Positions 50,483 to 58,397 of a DNA stretch of 64,000 nucleotides are shown here, in pieces. A program made the translations under genes and the position numbers. Position 1 is the first letter of the stretch. Every line of letters begins with the position of its first letter. The notes below the pieces were generated by a model. That model saw only the letters and a list, made by a program, of their open reading frames with translations, had not been told where the DNA came from and made no database searches. The DNA is from an uncultured Arachnia sp. (GTDB lineage: Bacteria > Actinomycetota > Actinomycetes > Propionibacteriales > Propionibacteriaceae), in NCBI GenBank assembly GCA_947499145.1, contig CANMNB010000007.1, forward strand, positions 183,384-247,383, given 5' to 3'.

Positions 50483-51558
50483 GCGTGGGGCCGGTCGTCA
50501 TCATCGGCGCCGGGCTCGTCGGGTCGTCCATCGGCATGGCGCTGACCAGGGCCGGGGAGCGGGTTCACCTCGAGGATTCCGCGGCCTCCCATGCGCGGGT
50601 CGCGGCCACCCGTGGCGCCGGGACCGTCGCTCCCGCGTCGACGGACGACGTGCGGGCGGTGGTCGTCGCCACCCCGCCGTCGGCCATCCCACACGTGGTG
50701 GCCGAGGCGCTGCTGCGCTTCCCGCACGCCGTCGTCACCGACGTCGGATCGGTGAAGGCGCCGGTGGCCGACGCCGTCGCAGAGTTCGGCGCCGACACGT
50801 CCCGCTTCGTGCCGTCCCACCCCATGGCAGGCTCCCAGTTCACGGGGCCGATGACCGCCTCTGCCGAGCTGTTCCATGACCGGGCCTGGGTGGTGACGCC
50901 CGTTCCCGGGAACTCGGAAGCCCACGTCGCCGTCGTGCGGGCACTCGCCGAGGCGTGCGGGGCTCGCGTGGTGGAGTTGGCTCCCCACATTCATGACGAG
51001 GCCGTCGCCCAAGTGAGTCACGTGCCGCACCTGATGAGCATCCTCACCGCCTCCCACCTGCGAGGTGTCCCGGGCGAGCACCTCCTGCTGGCCGGCCAGG
51101 GGATCCGTGACGTGACACGCATCGCCGGCTCCGACCCCGGACTATGGCGCCAGATCATCACCACCAACGCCCAGGCCGTGCGCGGCGAACTGCTCGAGGT
51201 GGCCCGGGACCTCGAGTACCTCATCGGGGTGCTGGATCGACCCGATGAGCTGGAGTCCTTCCTCCGACTCGGCCAGCACGGTGCCCGCTCCGTCTCCGGC
51301 AAGCACGGGCGTCGCCCGCAGGAGCTCGTCGTGGTCACCGTGGAGATCCCCGACGAGCCCAGGGCGCTCGCCCGTCTGTTCACGGATGTGGGGGACGTCG
51401 GATTCAACATCGAGGACTTCGAGCTCACCCACGACGCCCTCCGCGAGGTGGGATACCTGTCCATCGCCGTTGAGATCTCGAAGGGCGGCGAGCTGTGCCG
51501 CAACCTGCAGGAGCGTGGCTGGAGTGCCTGGTCGAACACCGCTGAGGAGCAACCATGA
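50479..51558 (+). CDS. tyrA: Prephenate dehydrogenase
   Basis: A 359-residue TyrA for tyrosine synthesis. It has the Rossmann motif IIGAGLVGSSIGMAL, DVGSVKAPV and the SHPMAGSQFTG segment. The conserved histidine is in HDEAVAQVSHVPHL. A C-terminal ACT-type regulatory domain (about 285-355, VTVEIPDEPRALARLF) suggests feedback control by an aromatic amino acid. GTG 50479 overlaps the prcA stop, and the stop overlaps cmk. Confidence 0.92.
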   Translation: MSVGPVVIIGAGLVGSSIGMALTRAGERVHLEDSAASHARVAATRGAGTVAPASTDDVRAVVVATPPSAIPHVVAEALLRFPHAVVTDVGSVKAPVADAVAEFGADTSRFVPSHPMAGSQFTGPMTASAELFHDRAWVVTPVPGNSEAHVAVVRALAEACGARVVELAPHIHDEAVAQVSHVPHLMSILTASHLRGVPGEHLLLAGQGIRDVTRIAGSDPGLWRQIITTNAQAVRGELLEVARDLEYLIGVLDRPDELESFLRLGQHGARSVSGKHGRRPQELVVVTVEIPDEPRALARLFTDVGDVGFNIEDFELTHDALREVGYLSIAVEISKGGELCRNLQERGWSAWSNTAEEQP

Positions 51559-52214
51559 CATCGTCGCTGATCGCCATCGACGGCCCGAGCGGTTCAGGGA
51601 AGTCCACGACGGCCCGTCTCGTGGCCGAGCGGCTTGGGCTGGCCTACTTGGACACCGGTGCGATGTACCGAGCGGTCGCCACCGAGTACCTCAGGCGCGG
51701 ACTGGACGCCGCTGACGCGGCCGGCATCGTCGACCTCACGAGGTCGGCAGACCTGCAGGTCGAGACGTCACCGGCCTCACCCAGGTTCGCCATCAACGGG
51801 CGAGACGTCACGCAGGCCATCCGGGAGCCCGAAGTCTCCGCCTGCGTCTCCGTGGTGGCCACCAACCAGGCGGTGCGCGACGAGCTCACGGCGCGCATGC
51901 GCAGGATCATCGACGGCCACGGCCGCCGGGTGGTCGTCGAAGGTCGTGACATCACCACCGTCGTCGCCCCCGACGCCGACGTGCGGGTCCTGCTGGTGGC
52001 CGACCCGGAGGCCCGCGTCGCCCGACGCAAGGCAGAGCTGGGGGAGAGGGTCGACCACGTCGCTGTGACCGACCAGGTGCTCCGACGCGACCGCGATGAC
52101 TCGACGGTGTCGAACTTCACCGAGGCAGCCGACGGCGTCCACGTCATCGACTCCACCTTCCTGAGCCCCCACGAGGTGGCCGACGCCGTCATCGCGCTGC
52201 TGCCTGGAGCCTGA
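51555..52214 (+). CDS. cmk: Cytidylate kinase
   Basis: A 219-residue CMP/dCMP kinase. It has the P-loop IDGPSGSGKSTTA, the CMP-binding YLDTGAMYRA and the GRDITTVVAPDA segment. ATG 51555 overlaps the tyrA stop. In many bacteria der follows cmk directly; here a NIF3-like gene and a LacI regulator are in between. Confidence 0.94.
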   Translation: MTSSLIAIDGPSGSGKSTTARLVAERLGLAYLDTGAMYRAVATEYLRRGLDAADAAGIVDLTRSADLQVETSPASPRFAINGRDVTQAIREPEVSACVSVVATNQAVRDELTARMRRIIDGHGRRVVVEGRDITTVVAPDADVRVLLVADPEARVARRKAELGERVDHVAVTDQVLRRDRDDSTVSNFTEAADGVHVIDSTFLSPHEVADAVIALLPGA

Positions 52215-52215
52215 C

Positions 52216-52539
52216 GTGCACGGCCCGCTCGACGTCCTGGTGACCTACGTCCCGCGGGAGCGGACCGCAGACGTGCTCGAGGCACTCTTCGGCGTCGGGG
52301 CGGGCCGCGTGGGGAACTACGACCGCTGCGCCTTCGTGAGCTCCGGCACCGGGCAGTTCCGGCCATTGCCCGGCGCCAATCCCAGCGTGGGCCAGCTGCA
52401 TCAGCTGGAGAACGTGCCCGAGGACCGTGTGGAGGTCACGTACCCGAGAGCCCTGCGCCGCTCAGTCCTGGCGGCCCTGCGCGCCGCCCATCCTTACGAG
52501 GAGCCCGCCTTCCACGTGATCGAGAACGCCGCAACCTGA
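52216..52539 (+). CDS. Small NIF3/CutA-like protein
   Basis: A 107-residue protein from GTG 52216, one base after cmk. The ends PLDVLVTYVPRERTADVLEALF and AALRAAHPYEEPAFHVIE match the PII/CutA-like inserted domain found in NIF3/YqfO proteins, as does the GNYDRCAFVSSGTGQF segment. This gene encodes that domain alone. Stand-alone versions are usually annotated as NGG1p-interacting factor 3. Biochemical role unknown. Confidence 0.75.
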   Translation: MHGPLDVLVTYVPRERTADVLEALFGVGAGRVGNYDRCAFVSSGTGQFRPLPGANPSVGQLHQLENVPEDRVEVTYPRALRRSVLAALRAAHPYEEPAFHVIENAAT

Positions 52540-52557
52540 ACTTCTGTTGCCACTCAC

Positions 52558-52587
52558 GTGACAATCGGTTGCCAGACTGGGTATCGT
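52558..52587 (+). promoter_or_regulatory. Promoter and probable operator of the LacI-family gene
   Basis: GTGACA (52558-52563) and TATCGT (52582-52587) are spaced 18 bases. The near-palindrome CAATCGGTTG at 52562-52571 overlaps the -35 box and has the central CG typical of LacI-family operators. A GTTGCCA heptamer occurs at 52545 and again at 52568. Autorepression is likely but inferred. Confidence 0.45.
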
Positions 52588-52614
52588 GGACTCACACATC
52601 CCAGAGGAGCAAGG

Positions 52615-53631
52615 ATGCCCCAGTCGCGCCAAGGATCCGTCCATCGTCCCGTGACGATCTACGACATCGCCAAACAGGCGTCGGTGAGTCCGTCGACCGT
52701 CTCGCGCGCCCTGCACAAGCCGGGCCGCATCAACATCGAGACGGAGGAGCGCATCCGCAAGGTGGCCGATGAACTGGGCTACCGGATCAATCCTCTGGCG
52801 CGGTCGCTGCTGACCGGACGCACCAGCACGATCGCCCTTCTCGTCTCCGACGTCACCAACCCCGTCTTCTTCGACCTCATCCGCGGCGCCAGCAAGGTGC
52901 TTCGGGAGACCGGCCGGACGCTGGTGCTGGCGGAATCGCAGGACAATCCGGACAATGAACTGGACAACGCCGAGCGCCTGGTCCCCGCCGTTGACGGGAT
53001 CCTGCTGGTCTCCTCCCGCATGACCGATGACCAGATCGCACAACTCGCCCAGCGTCGCGCCCTTGTCGTGGTTCACCGGCAGGTACCCGGGGTCCCGTCG
53101 CTGACGGCAGACCTGACTGAGGGCGTCGCGGCAGCTGTCCAGCATCTGGCCGATCTGGGCCACGCGCACGTCCTCTACCTGGCCGGGCCGGGGACGTCGT
53201 GGGCGAACGCGCGACGCTGGGAGCTGATCGACGAGGCCTGCGGTCGCTCGGGGATCACCGTGGAGCGCACGGAGGAGGCGTTCCGACCGACGGTCGACGG
53301 CGGGCGGACCGCAGCGGAACACGTCCTGGACGCCGGTGCCACGGCAGTGGTCGCCTTCAATGACCTGATGGCCATCGGCGTGGTGCAGGTCTGTCGGGAA
53401 CGCGGCATCTCCGTACCGGAACAGCTGAGCATCATCGGGTTCGACGACATCTTCGGGGCCGACTTCGTCCAGCCCGCGCTCACCACGATCGCCACCCCGA
53501 TGGACCAGGTGGGTGAACTCGGGGCCCGGATGCTGCTGGCGCGTGCGTCGGGCGACGAGGCCGATGAGCCGACGATCGCGTCGACCCTGATCGTGCGTGC
53601 CTCCACGGCCCCGCCCCGCGCCCAGGGCTAG
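52615..53631 (+). CDS. LacI-family transcriptional regulator
   Basis: A 338-residue regulator with the N-terminal HTH and hinge (TIYDIAKQASVSPSTVSRAL and the hinge NPLARSLLTGRTSTIALLV). A periplasmic-binding-like effector domain follows, with the C-terminal LSIIGFDDIFGADFVQPALTTI. ATG 52615 has GAGGAGCAAGG upstream. No sugar-use or transport genes are adjacent, so the ligand and regulon are unknown; it may control itself only locally. It interrupts the usual cmk-der neighbourhood. Confidence 0.9.
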   Translation: MPQSRQGSVHRPVTIYDIAKQASVSPSTVSRALHKPGRINIETEERIRKVADELGYRINPLARSLLTGRTSTIALLVSDVTNPVFFDLIRGASKVLRETGRTLVLAESQDNPDNELDNAERLVPAVDGILLVSSRMTDDQIAQLAQRRALVVVHRQVPGVPSLTADLTEGVAAAVQHLADLGHAHVLYLAGPGTSWANARRWELIDEACGRSGITVERTEEAFRPTVDGGRTAAEHVLDAGATAVVAFNDLMAIGVVQVCRERGISVPEQLSIIGFDDIFGADFVQPALTTIATPMDQVGELGARMLLARASGDEADEPTIASTLIVRASTAPPRAQG

Positions 53632-53700
53632 CCTCGTCGCTGCCGACATCCCTGGGGCTGCCGGTAGGATGACACGACGCGCAACAACTTCAGGAGTGTC

Positions 53701-55041
53701 GTGACCGAAGAGCAGACCGAGATCAAGCCCGTCGTGGCCGTCGTGGGGCGACCCAACGTCGGCAAGTCGACGCTGGTCAACCGCATCCTCGGCCGCCGCG
53801 AGGCCGTGGTGCAGGACGTGCCCGGCGTGACCCGCGACCGCGTCTCCTACGACGCCAACTGGAACGGCCGCGAGTTCATCCTCGTCGACACGGGCGGTTG
53901 GGTCTCCGACGCGCAGGGCATGGCCGCACAGATTGCGGAGCAGGCGGAACTGGCCATCTCGATGGCGGATGCCGTGCTCTTCGTCGTCGACGCCACCGTC
54001 GGCACACTCGACGAGGACGAGGCCGTCGTGCGCGTGCTCCGACGCTCCAAGAAGCCCGTGGTGCTGGCCGCCAACAAGGTCGACGACCAGCGCCACGAGG
54101 TGCTGGCGGCCTCCATGTGGAACCTGGGGCTGGGGGAGCCCTACCCGGTCTCCGCACTGCACGGTCGCGGCTCCGGTGACCTGTTGGACGCCCTCCTGGG
54201 GGCGCTCCCGGAAGCACCCAAGGAGCGCTTCGTGGAGGAGGCTGGCCCCAGGCGTGTCGCGATCGTGGGCAAGCCCAATGTTGGCAAGTCATCCCTGCTC
54301 AACAAACTGGCGGACCAGCAGCGGGCCGTCGTCTCCGACGTCTCCGGCACGACGGTGGACCCCGTCGACGAGATCGTGGAGGTCGGTGGACAGGTCTACC
54401 GACTGATCGACACCGCCGGTATCCGTCGGCGCGTCAAGGAGGCCTCCGGGCACGAGTACTACGCGTCGTTGCGCACCCAGACCGCCATCGAGCGCGCACA
54501 GGTGTGCGTGGCGGTCATCGACGCCTCCGAGCCGCTCACGGAGCAGGACCTGCGCATCCTCACCAACGTGGAGGAGACCGGCAGGGCGCTCGTCGTCGCG
54601 TTCAACAAGTGGGACCTCACCGACGAGGAGCGCAGGCGCTACCTCGATCGCGAGATCGAGCGCGACATGGTGGGCTTCACCTGGGCGCCGAAGGTCAACA
54701 TCTCGGCTCTCACCGGTCGCAACGTCGACAAGCTCAGCAAGGCGATCGAGGAGGCCGCCGACGGCTGGGAGACCCGGATCTCCACGGGCAAGCTGAATGC
54801 CTTCCTCGGCCGGCTGTCCGCGTCGCACCCGCACCCCGTGCGCTCCGGCAAGCAGCCGCGCGTGCTGTTCGGCACCCAGGCACAGAACTGCCCGCCGACG
54901 TTCGCGCTGTTCACCAGCGGGCAGCTGGACCCGGGCTACATCCGCTTCATCGAGCGCCGCCTGCGCGAGGAGTTCGGCTTCAGCGGATCGCCCATCCACA
55001 TCGAGGTTCGGGCGCGGGAGAAGCGCAAGGACCGCAGCTGA
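53701..55041 (+). CDS. der: Ribosome-associated GTPase Der (EngA)
   Basis: A 446-residue double GTPase needed for 50S assembly. G-domain 1 has [16 protein letters not shown] and NKVD. G-domain 2 has [16 protein letters not shown] and NKWD. A KH-like domain completes it ([19 protein letters not shown]). GTG 53701 is preceded by AGGAG, and a TAGGAT -10 box lies at 53665-53670. It is the last core gene before the tRNA-Pro and the island. Confidence 0.95.
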   Translation: MTEEQTEIKPVVAVVGRPNVGKSTLVNRILGRREAVVQDVPGVTRDRVSYDANWNGREFILVDTGGWVSDAQGMAAQIAEQAELAISMADAVLFVVDATVGTLDEDEAVVRVLRRSKKPVVLAANKVDDQRHEVLAASMWNLGLGEPYPVSALHGRGSGDLLDALLGALPEAPKERFVEEAGPRRVAIVGKPNVGKSSLLNKLADQQRAVVSDVSGTTVDPVDEIVEVGGQVYRLIDTAGIRRRVKEASGHEYYASLRTQTAIERAQVCVAVIDASEPLTEQDLRILTNVEETGRALVVAFNKWDLTDEERRRYLDREIERDMVGFTWAPKVNISALTGRNVDKLSKAIEEAADGWETRISTGKLNAFLGRLSASHPHPVRSGKQPRVLFGTQAQNCPPTFALFTSGQLDPGYIRFIERRLREEFGFSGSPIHIEVRAREKRKDRS

Positions 55042-55102
55042 TCCCCGATGTGCCAATTCGGCGGTGAATCGCTAAGCTGTCCGAGTTGTCACACGATGAT
55101 GG

Positions 55103-55176
<74 letters not shown>

Positions 55177-55194
55177 CAGAGTAAAACGGCAAGT

Positions 55195-55230
55195 GAGGGG
55201 CGGTTTCGGAGCAATCCGGGGCCGCCCCTC
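55195..55230 (+). terminator. Strong hairpin after tRNA-Pro
   Basis: GAGGGGCGG (55195-55203) pairs with CCGCCCCTC (55222-55230). Inside the loop CGGA (55207-55210) pairs with TCCG (55215-55218). It probably ends the tRNA transcript. Confidence 0.6.
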
Positions 55231-55248
55231 AGTCGTGTTTGGGGAGGC

Positions 55249-55273
55249 TTGACAGCAACGTTTGACAGCAACG
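55249..55273. repeat. Tandem direct repeat beside the tRNA
   Basis: TTGACAGCAACG occurs at 55249-55260 and again at 55262-55273, one base apart. Short direct repeats next to a tRNA attachment site often bind integrase or excisionase. No other copy was found by eye in the island. Confidence 0.55.
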
Positions 55274-55294
55274 CGCCGAGGGCCCGGATTTGGG

Positions 55295-55300
55295 TAGAAT
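55295..55300 (+). promoter_or_regulatory. -10 box before a short terminated segment
   Basis: TAGAAT fits a -10 element. The nearest TTGACA (55262) is 27 bases upstream, too far for a normal spacer. Transcription from here would reach the terminator at 55324-55350 within about 45 bases. Confidence 0.3.
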
Positions 55301-55323
55301 CGAGCCCGTGTAAACGCAATAAA

Positions 55324-55350
55324 CCCCCGGCCGTCGTGGCCGGGGGTTTT
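55324..55350. terminator. Rho-independent terminator
   Basis: CCCCCGGCC (55324-55332) and GGCCGGGGG (55338-55346) form a nine-base stem with loop GTCGT. It is followed by TTTT and, on the other strand, preceded by AAA, so it can work both ways. It lies about 25 bases beyond the stop of the minus-strand gene at 55374. Confidence 0.8.
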
Positions 55351-55373
55351 CGCGTTGTCGGTGAGCTCGCCGC

Positions 55374-55667
55374 CTAGCTGACGGCGCCCTCGGGGACGGC
55401 AAGGGGGGACAGGTCGACCCCGTCGATATAGAGCTCGTAGAGCGAGGGAGCGACGCGGGAGAGGACGGCAAGGACCGCGAGAGGCTCGGAGAGGCGCGCG
55501 AGGACCGAAGGGCCCACCGGAGTGCAATTTGCGTACCGCCCCGCGCGCTTGAGCTCGGCGCGGACGGCGTCCTCTACGTCGTCGGTCCCGACGAGGGACG
55601 TCGGCGACCAATGAAGGAACCAATCCGCGCCGACGGCTCGGAAGGTGGGGGGCGACTTCTGACTCAT
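55374..55667 (-). CDS. Hypothetical protein in tRNA-Pro island
   Basis: A 97-residue protein beginning MSQKSPPTFRAVGADWFLHW. I recognise no family. It is mildly acidic, with a helical middle (DVEDAVRAELKRAGRY) and a hydrophobic stretch (LAVLAVLSRVAPSLYELYI), and no clear membrane helix. A perfect palindrome lies upstream at 55680-55691 and the terminator at 55324-55350 lies downstream, so it may be a single-gene unit. It is typical of small cargo or regulatory genes next to phage attachment sites, but that is only context. Confidence 0.5.
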   Translation of the reverse strand: MSQKSPPTFRAVGADWFLHWSPTSLVGTDDVEDAVRAELKRAGRYANCTPVGPSVLARLSEPLAVLAVLSRVAPSLYELYIDGVDLSPLAVPEGAVS

Positions 55668-55679
55668 GCCGCTGGTTTA

Positions 55680-55691
55680 CCGCATATGCGG
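55680..55691. promoter_or_regulatory. 12-base perfect palindrome
   Basis: CCGCATATGCGG lies 13 bases before the start of the minus-strand gene at 55667 and could be an operator overlapping its promoter (TATGCG as a poor -10). Its biological role is unknown. Confidence 0.3.
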
Positions 55692-55759
55692 TCGCGCGGG
55701 AGGGAAAGGGCAAGAACGCTCGTCGCACGGGAGTCCTCGCGGTCCCCGCAGGAGTGGCA

Positions 55760-55772
55760 TAGCATCGGCGGC
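55760..55772 (+). promoter_or_regulatory. Leaderless-type -10 box
   Basis: TAGCAT at 55760-55765 is followed by seven bases and the ATG at 55773. Confidence 0.45.
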
Positions 55773-56060
55773 ATGGACGAAATCAACCGTGAACGGAAGC
55801 TCCGCGAGGCAGCGGATAAGGCCTACGAAAGCGGCGAAATGGATGCCCAGGAGTACGCCGCTACCCGATATGAGATTGACTCAAATATCCAGAAACTTGA
55901 GGCAGCGAAGCCGGACAAGCGAGGCATCGTTTTTGAGGTCGTCGGGGGAATCTTCTTGGCGCTCGGCGTGGTTGCCCTCCTCCTGGGCGGCGACCGCGCT
56001 TTTATCCTCCTGCTGCTCGGAGGCCTCGGCGTGCTGATCGGTCGGGTCTCACGGCGGTAG
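55773..56060 (+). CDS. Small membrane protein with N-terminal charged helix
   Basis: A 95-residue protein. Residues 1-50 are highly charged and helical (REAADKAYESGEMDAQEYAA), like the SHOCT-type or DUF1707-type short domains in wording though not clearly assigned. Residues 51-92 hold two membrane helices (VVGGIFLALGVVALLLGG and AFILLLLGGLGVLIGRV). The ATG follows a TAGCAT -10 box by seven bases. Codon use is less GC-rich at third positions than in the core genes, in keeping with island DNA. Function unknown. Confidence 0.6.
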   Translation: MDEINRERKLREAADKAYESGEMDAQEYAATRYEIDSNIQKLEAAKPDKRGIVFEVVGGIFLALGVVALLLGGDRAFILLLLGGLGVLIGRVSRR

Positions 56061-56095
56061 CGTCGCCGCGGGAAAGGGAAGGCGTCAAGCCGGCG

Positions 56096-56425
56096 CTACG
56101 CCCTCAGCCGCGACCTAGAGGGGACGTGCTTAGCGACGGCGCGGGCGGCCGAGGTTCGCCGGTTGAGAGCTCGCCGAGCGGCGACGGTCTCCCGCGGGCT
56201 CATCCCGAGGACGCCCCGGCGGTAGGCCCTAACGGCCTCGTTGGCGAGGTCGGCGCGGGAGGAGGCGGGGACGGCGGCGCGGGCGTAGGACCACGACGCG
56301 GCGGTAAGGGTGCCCTCGTCGTTGGCGTGGCCGAGGCCGTCGTCCGTGCCGGTCCATCCGTGCGCAAAAGGATCAAACTCGGGGACGTCGCCGCGGATGC
56401 GGACAGCACGCCCGCGGGACGTCAT
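56096..56425 (-). CDS. Hypothetical protein downstream of terminase-like gene
   Basis: A 109-residue Arg- and Ala-rich protein starting MTSRGRAVRIRGDVPEFDPF. No family is recognised. The C-terminal half (LANEAVRAYRRGVLGMSPRE) could form a helix-turn-helix-like pair with a basic tail. It starts 14 bases after the stop of the terminase-like gene and is probably co-transcribed with it. An alternative in-frame ATG at 56464 would overlap that gene. Confidence 0.45.
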   Translation of the reverse strand: MTSRGRAVRIRGDVPEFDPFAHGWTGTDDGLGHANDEGTLTAASWSYARAAVPASSRADLANEAVRAYRRGVLGMSPRETVAARRALNRRTSAARAVAKHVPSRSRLRA

Positions 56426-56439
56426 GGGGTTAGGGCGCC

Positions 56440-56829
56440 TCACTTGGCACGCTCCCGAGACCATCGGGCGGTCGCCGCGCGGGACGCCCGCGAGGCGCTG
56501 GGAGTGGCCGAGAGCGGGACGGCGGACACGGTGAGCCGGGCGAGGATGGTCGCGGCGGCGGCGCGGGCCGTGGTGCTCGCCGCTACCGCCGGGTGTAGCA
56601 CGGGCTGACCCGAGGAGCCGAGCGACATAAACGCGGCCTCTCGGGCGACGACGTCGAGGCCGTCGGCGGTCGAAATGAGGTTCGCGGCCTCGGCGAGAGC
56701 GGCGTACTCGGCGCCCGCGAGGTTGGGGCGCGCTTCCATGACGACGAGGAAAGCGTCGCGGGCGGCCTCGGTCCAGTGCTCGGGGAAGTCGTAAGCGTCC
56801 TCGTCGGGGAGGTCGGGGGCATTAGGCAT
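56440..56829 (-). CDS. Putative phage terminase small subunit-like protein
   Basis: A 129-residue protein. The middle contains WTEAARDAFLVVMEARPNLAG, and the later stretch SLGSSGQPVLHPAVAASTTARAAAATIL resembles the segment commonly seen in short actinophage small terminase subunits of the P27 type. No large terminase gene is nearby. The ATG overlaps the stop of the integrase fragment by eight bases, so the two are translationally coupled. The assignment is by resemblance only. An unrelated phage hypothetical is the alternative. Confidence 0.4.
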   Translation of the reverse strand: MPNAPDLPDEDAYDFPEHWTEAARDAFLVVMEARPNLAGAEYAALAEAANLISTADGLDVVAREAAFMSLGSSGQPVLHPAVAASTTARAAAATILARLTVSAVPLSATPSASRASRAATARWSRERAK

Positions 56830-57169
56830 AGGTGCTGCTCGCGAGGAGTCGGTCCCTAACGGCCGTGTCGAGGACGGCGCGAAGAACCGTGTAGGTCTGG
56901 CGGACGGTAGCGTCCGCCTTCCCCGCCTCCTTCATCCCGAGAGTGAACCTCTCGACGTCGGTAGGCCGGAGCTTGTCCAGCGGCTTAGCGCCGATATCGC
57001 CGCCGATGATCCACGTCCGCGCGAGGGTCGCGTAGGTCTGTTTCGTCGTCTCCTTACGGTCGCTCGCGGCGAGTGTCGTCGTGATCCACTCCCGCACATA
57101 GTCCCGGAGCAGGAGCTTCGCGTCCTTTGGTGCGGCGCCCCGCTCTACGCGGGCCTTAGCGTCCCTCAT
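56822..57169 (-). pseudogene. Phage integrase, N-terminal fragment
   Basis: 115 residues from ATG 57169 match the arm/core-binding (SAM-like) part of actinobacterial tyrosine recombinases. They read LLLRDYVREWITTTLAASD, QTYATLARTWI and LDKLRPTDVERF, then TYTVLRAVLDTAVRDRLLA. The frame is open further upstream to about 57210 (RRQTFYGKTQTEARTKM), which also looks integrase-like, so the N-terminus is also damaged or the start is unclear. The frame ends with TAA just where the catalytic domain should begin. No catalytic R-H-R-Y domain is found. It cannot recombine by itself. Confidence 0.7.
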
Positions 57170-57441
57170 CTTCGTTCGGGCCTCGGTTTGAGTCTTGCCG
57201 TAGAACGTCTGGCGCCGAAATGGTCGCCGAGATTCTGGCCCGCGGCGACGACAACTAAGCGCCCGCGCTTCGGTCGGCTCCGTCCCCGTGACGGCGTCGT
57301 GCCGTGGCGCTGGCGCCCTCGTCCGCCGCGTCTAAACGTCCCGCCTCGTCCCCCCACGAGGCGGGCGGGGTAACTCTGGCAGGTGCGCCCCCGTGACGGC
57401 CCTCGGCCTCGCCCCCTTGTGTGCGGCGACGCCGGGGGCCC
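57170..57441. other. Gene-poor stretch between integrase fragment and ATPase pseudogene
   Basis: Very GC-rich sequence with no convincing gene. The part next to 57170 still encodes integrase-like residues in frame (about 57170-57215). The rest reads as low-complexity Arg/Gly/Pro in all frames and may be decayed sequence of the integrase N-terminus or of the neighbouring ATPase gene. Confidence 0.5.
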
Positions 57442-58397
57442 TCACACTCTCCGCACCGCCCTACCCCGACGCCCCTCATCGCGGACCGCACGACGCACGG
57501 CCTTCCAGAGCGCTCCCGCGTCGCCGTTGGCCATGTCCTGCATCCCGAGCAGCGAGAGCTCCTCGTGTGTGAGCCCCTCCCACGTGACGTACACCGAGTA
57601 CGCGAACTGCTTCTCGATGCTGTCTCCAGCCGTCTCGAACGGGAGTGGTCCGCGTCAGGCCCGAAGTACAAGGCGTGGTGCTTCCCAGAGTGCCACTCGA
57701 TGATCCGCACCGACGCCGTGTGCTCGTCGCGTTCGCCAAACGTCACAGGAGTGGTGGTGTCGTGCGCGATCTCTTCCTTGGGGTCGAGCGTGGCGCCGTC
57801 GTACGTGATCGTCAGCTTGTCGTCGTTGAGCAGGATTGGCGCGAAGTGAGCCCGAAGTTTCGCGACGACATCCTCCGCGTCGAGCGCACTCAGCGACAGC
57901 TGCCGGTCGTTGTGCGCGACGAAGGTCGTGCCAGTCTTCCGGACTCCCGCTGGAGCAGGACGCACATCCCAAGTGAACCGATCACGCTCCGAACGACTAC
58001 CGGAGATCGTGACCTGTTCCAGCTCGCCGGTCACCGCCATGCTGTAGCTCGTCCAGGTCACACGCTGCCCCAGCGCGAGGGAGCGCAGGCGGCCCTCCCC
58101 GAGTTGGCCGTGCAGGGAGCGCTTATCGTGCTTGGACTTCGTAGCCAGCTGCTTCCAGGATCCGCCGATGCGCCCGAACGTGGCCTCGACCTCGGCGCTC
58201 GCGATGCCATGACCGTCATCGACAACCTGCACCTCGTCGATGGCCTCAGCCTGGCCCCGCTCAAGACGCACCGTCACCGTGTCGGCTTCGGCGTCGATGG
58301 CGTTCCAGATCAGCTCAACGACAGCGTGCAGCGGGTCACCCTCGTGCGCGATGCGGGCTACATGGTCGTCGCTGGCCTGCAGCCGAAGTTCTGCCAT
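57442..58397 (-). pseudogene. GHKL (Hsp90-like) ATPase gene, frameshifted and truncated
   Basis: The first 250 residues from ATG 58397 form a histidine kinase/Hsp90-like ATPase domain. The N box is VVELIWNAIDAEAD (Glu28, Asn32, Asp36), the G1 box is VVDDGHGI (58-65), and a lid-like GQLGEGRLRSLALG and a GTTF segment follow. At about 57639-57641, after GPDADHS, the frame shifts as if one base were lost. The other frame continues with plausible protein (FETAGDSIEKQFAYSVYVTW ... ALWKAVRRAVRD) and stops at 57442. The read-through frame instead gives Arg-rich nonsense to 57255. Relatives are generally longer, so the C-terminus also looks missing. A sequencing error could mimic the shift. Confidence 0.7.

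Noticed and set aside
57255..57640. C-terminal 120 residues of the read-through frame of the GHKL ATPase
   Set aside because: Arg/Ser/Gly-rich nonsense after a frameshift. The alternative frame encodes sensible protein sequence up to 57442.
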